Position numbers and translations under genes: made by a program. This document shows positions 63,192 to 64,000 of a stretch of DNA of 64,000 bases, piece after piece. The DNA is from Pseudomonas sp. StFLB209. Lineage in GTDB: Bacteria; Pseudomonadota; Gammaproteobacteria; Pseudomonadales; Pseudomonadaceae. How positions within the stretch are numbered: position 1 is the stretch's first letter; each line of letters opens with the position of its first letter. Under the pieces are notes generated by a model. The model saw only the letters and a list, made by a program, of their open reading frames with translations. It searched no databases and was not told the origin of the DNA. The stretch lies in NCBI RefSeq assembly GCF_000829415.1, contig NZ_AP014637.1, forward strand, positions 5,349,001-5,413,000, in the 5' to 3' direction.

Positions 63192-64000
63192 GTCTATTGA
63201 AGTACGGGCTCAGCTCGGAGTACCCGGTGGAAGTCGACTTGCCGGCCCCCAAGGAACTCAAGCCAGCCTATGACGTGGTGATCATCGGCGGAGGCGGCCA
63301 CGGCCTGGCCACCGCGTATTACCTGTCCAAGTACCACGGCATCAACAATATTGCGGTGCTGGAAAAAGGCTACCTGGGCGGCGGCAACACTGCGCGCAAC
63401 ACGGCGGTGATCCGCTCCAACTACCTGACCAGCGAGGGGGTGAAGTTCTACGCTGAATCGGTACGGATGTTCGAAGGGCTGTCCAATGAATTCGACTTCA
63501 ACATCATGTATTCGCACCGGGGTCAGTTGACCCTGGCGCATACCGACGCCACGGTGCGTTCATTCCGCCAGCGCGCCGAGGTCAACAAACACTTTGGCGG
63601 GCGCACCGAGATGATCGACCGCCAGCAGATCCGCGAGTTGGTGCCGAGCCTGAACCTTGATCCGGGGCATATTCCGGTGCTCGCCGGGCTCTGGCACATC
63701 GACGGGGCGACAGCGCGGCACGATGCGGTGGCCTGGGGCTACGCCAAGCAGGCCGCCAAGCGCGGGGTCGAGATTCATCAACTGACCGACGTTCAGGAAC
63801 TGGTGATCGAAAACGGCGCCATCACGGCGGTCAAGACCAACCGGGGCACGGTGCGTTGTGGCTGCGCGGTGCAGGCGGTGGCCGGCATGAGTTCGCAAAT
63901 GATGAAAAAGGCCGGCATCCGCTCGCCGATCCAGACCTTCCCGCTGCAAGCGATGGTCACCCAGCCGTTCAAGCCGTTTCTCGACCCGCTGGTGAGTTCT
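63182..64000 (+). CDS. N-methylglutamate dehydrogenase / sarcosine oxidase beta-type subunit (partial)
   Basis: At least 273 codons, continuing past the window. Homologous to SoxB: the FAD-binding Rossmann motif [38 protein letters not shown] (covalent-FMN-type and FAD-phosphate region), [19 protein letters not shown]. Sequence and neighbours (gmaS, mgsABC, purU, folD) point to N-methylglutamate dehydrogenase rather than sarcosine oxidase, but the two are hard to separate by this part. ATG 63182 has AGGAGG upstream, within folD. Confidence 0.85.
   Translation, partial: MPLGLLKYGLSSEYPVEVDLPAPKELKPAYDVVIIGGGGHGLATAYYLSKYHGINNIAVLEKGYLGGGNTARNTAVIRSNYLTSEGVKFYAESVRMFEGLSNEFDFNIMYSHRGQLTLAHTDATVRSFRQRAEVNKHFGGRTEMIDRQQIRELVPSLNLDPGHIPVLAGLWHIDGATARHDAVAWGYAKQAAKRGVEIHQLTDVQELVIENGAITAVKTNRGTVRCGCAVQAVAGMSSQMMKKAGIRSPIQTFPLQAMVTQPFKPFLDPLVSS

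Overview
The window looks like a chromosome segment of a Pseudomonas species of the putida/fluorescens type. The basis is high GC, the many REP-type palindromes between genes, the two-gene or divergent LysR arrangements, sigma-54 (-24/-12) promoters, and gene sets such as urtABCDE, dctA, a cobalamin riboswitch and the N-methylglutamate pathway. It is mainly accessory nitrogen, one-carbon and transport metabolism, with one mobile-element-rich island at the left end. No rRNA, tRNA or CRISPR array was seen.

Left end (1-6.1 kb): a tightly spaced minus-strand operon of a WYL-type regulator, a protein with a nuclease-like N-terminus and a glycine-rich membrane C-terminus, and a helical protein cut by the window edge. 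An intact IS3-family element (2296-3530, 3-bp target duplication CTC) interrupts the regulator; deleting it in thought restores one continuous reading frame. A 46-codon membrane-peptide gene, an XRE-like gene paired with a small DUF1413-like gene, and a 206-bp MITE-like inverted-repeat element complete the island. This is the best candidate here for an undescribed system, but its function is inference.

6.1-27.5 kb: mostly small divergent regulator/target pairs: TetR/MFS efflux, LysR/argC2 plus a Tsx-like porin, LysR/tarD (D-tartrate dehydratase) with dctA, and LysR/nitronate monooxygenase. A cobalamin riboswitch then precedes an ABC substrate-binding protein overlapping a pseudoazurin-like cupredoxin. 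Next come cobF, a gene encoding only the N-terminal half of MetE, and a divergent MTHFR fused to a cysteine-rich MTHFR C-terminal domain.

27.6-39.5 kb: one long minus-strand nitrogen operon, transcribed as allophanate hydrolase, urea carboxylase, GntR regulator, urtABCDE. A good sigma-54 promoter lies just upstream of the first gene. Urea is imported by the Urt ABC system and split by the ATP- and biotin-dependent route rather than by urease.

39.5-54 kb: LysR/SDR, a GrpB-Nudix fusion, a DapA-family aldolase, LysR/RidA, a TonB siderophore receptor, a decayed IS4-family element, and an NCS1 permease divergent from a flavin reductase/LLM monooxygenase pair. Three copies of a palindromic operator sit around that last pair. 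A VapBC pair follows.

54-64 kb: amtB, mgsC-mgsB-mgsA and gmaS on the minus strand, with a sigma-54 promoter and a possible NtrC site upstream. Divergent are an XRE-cupin regulator and purU-folD-mgd (cut by the window end). Together these can turn methylamine plus glutamate into N-methylglutamate, oxidise it back to glutamate, and handle the released one-carbon unit through folate.
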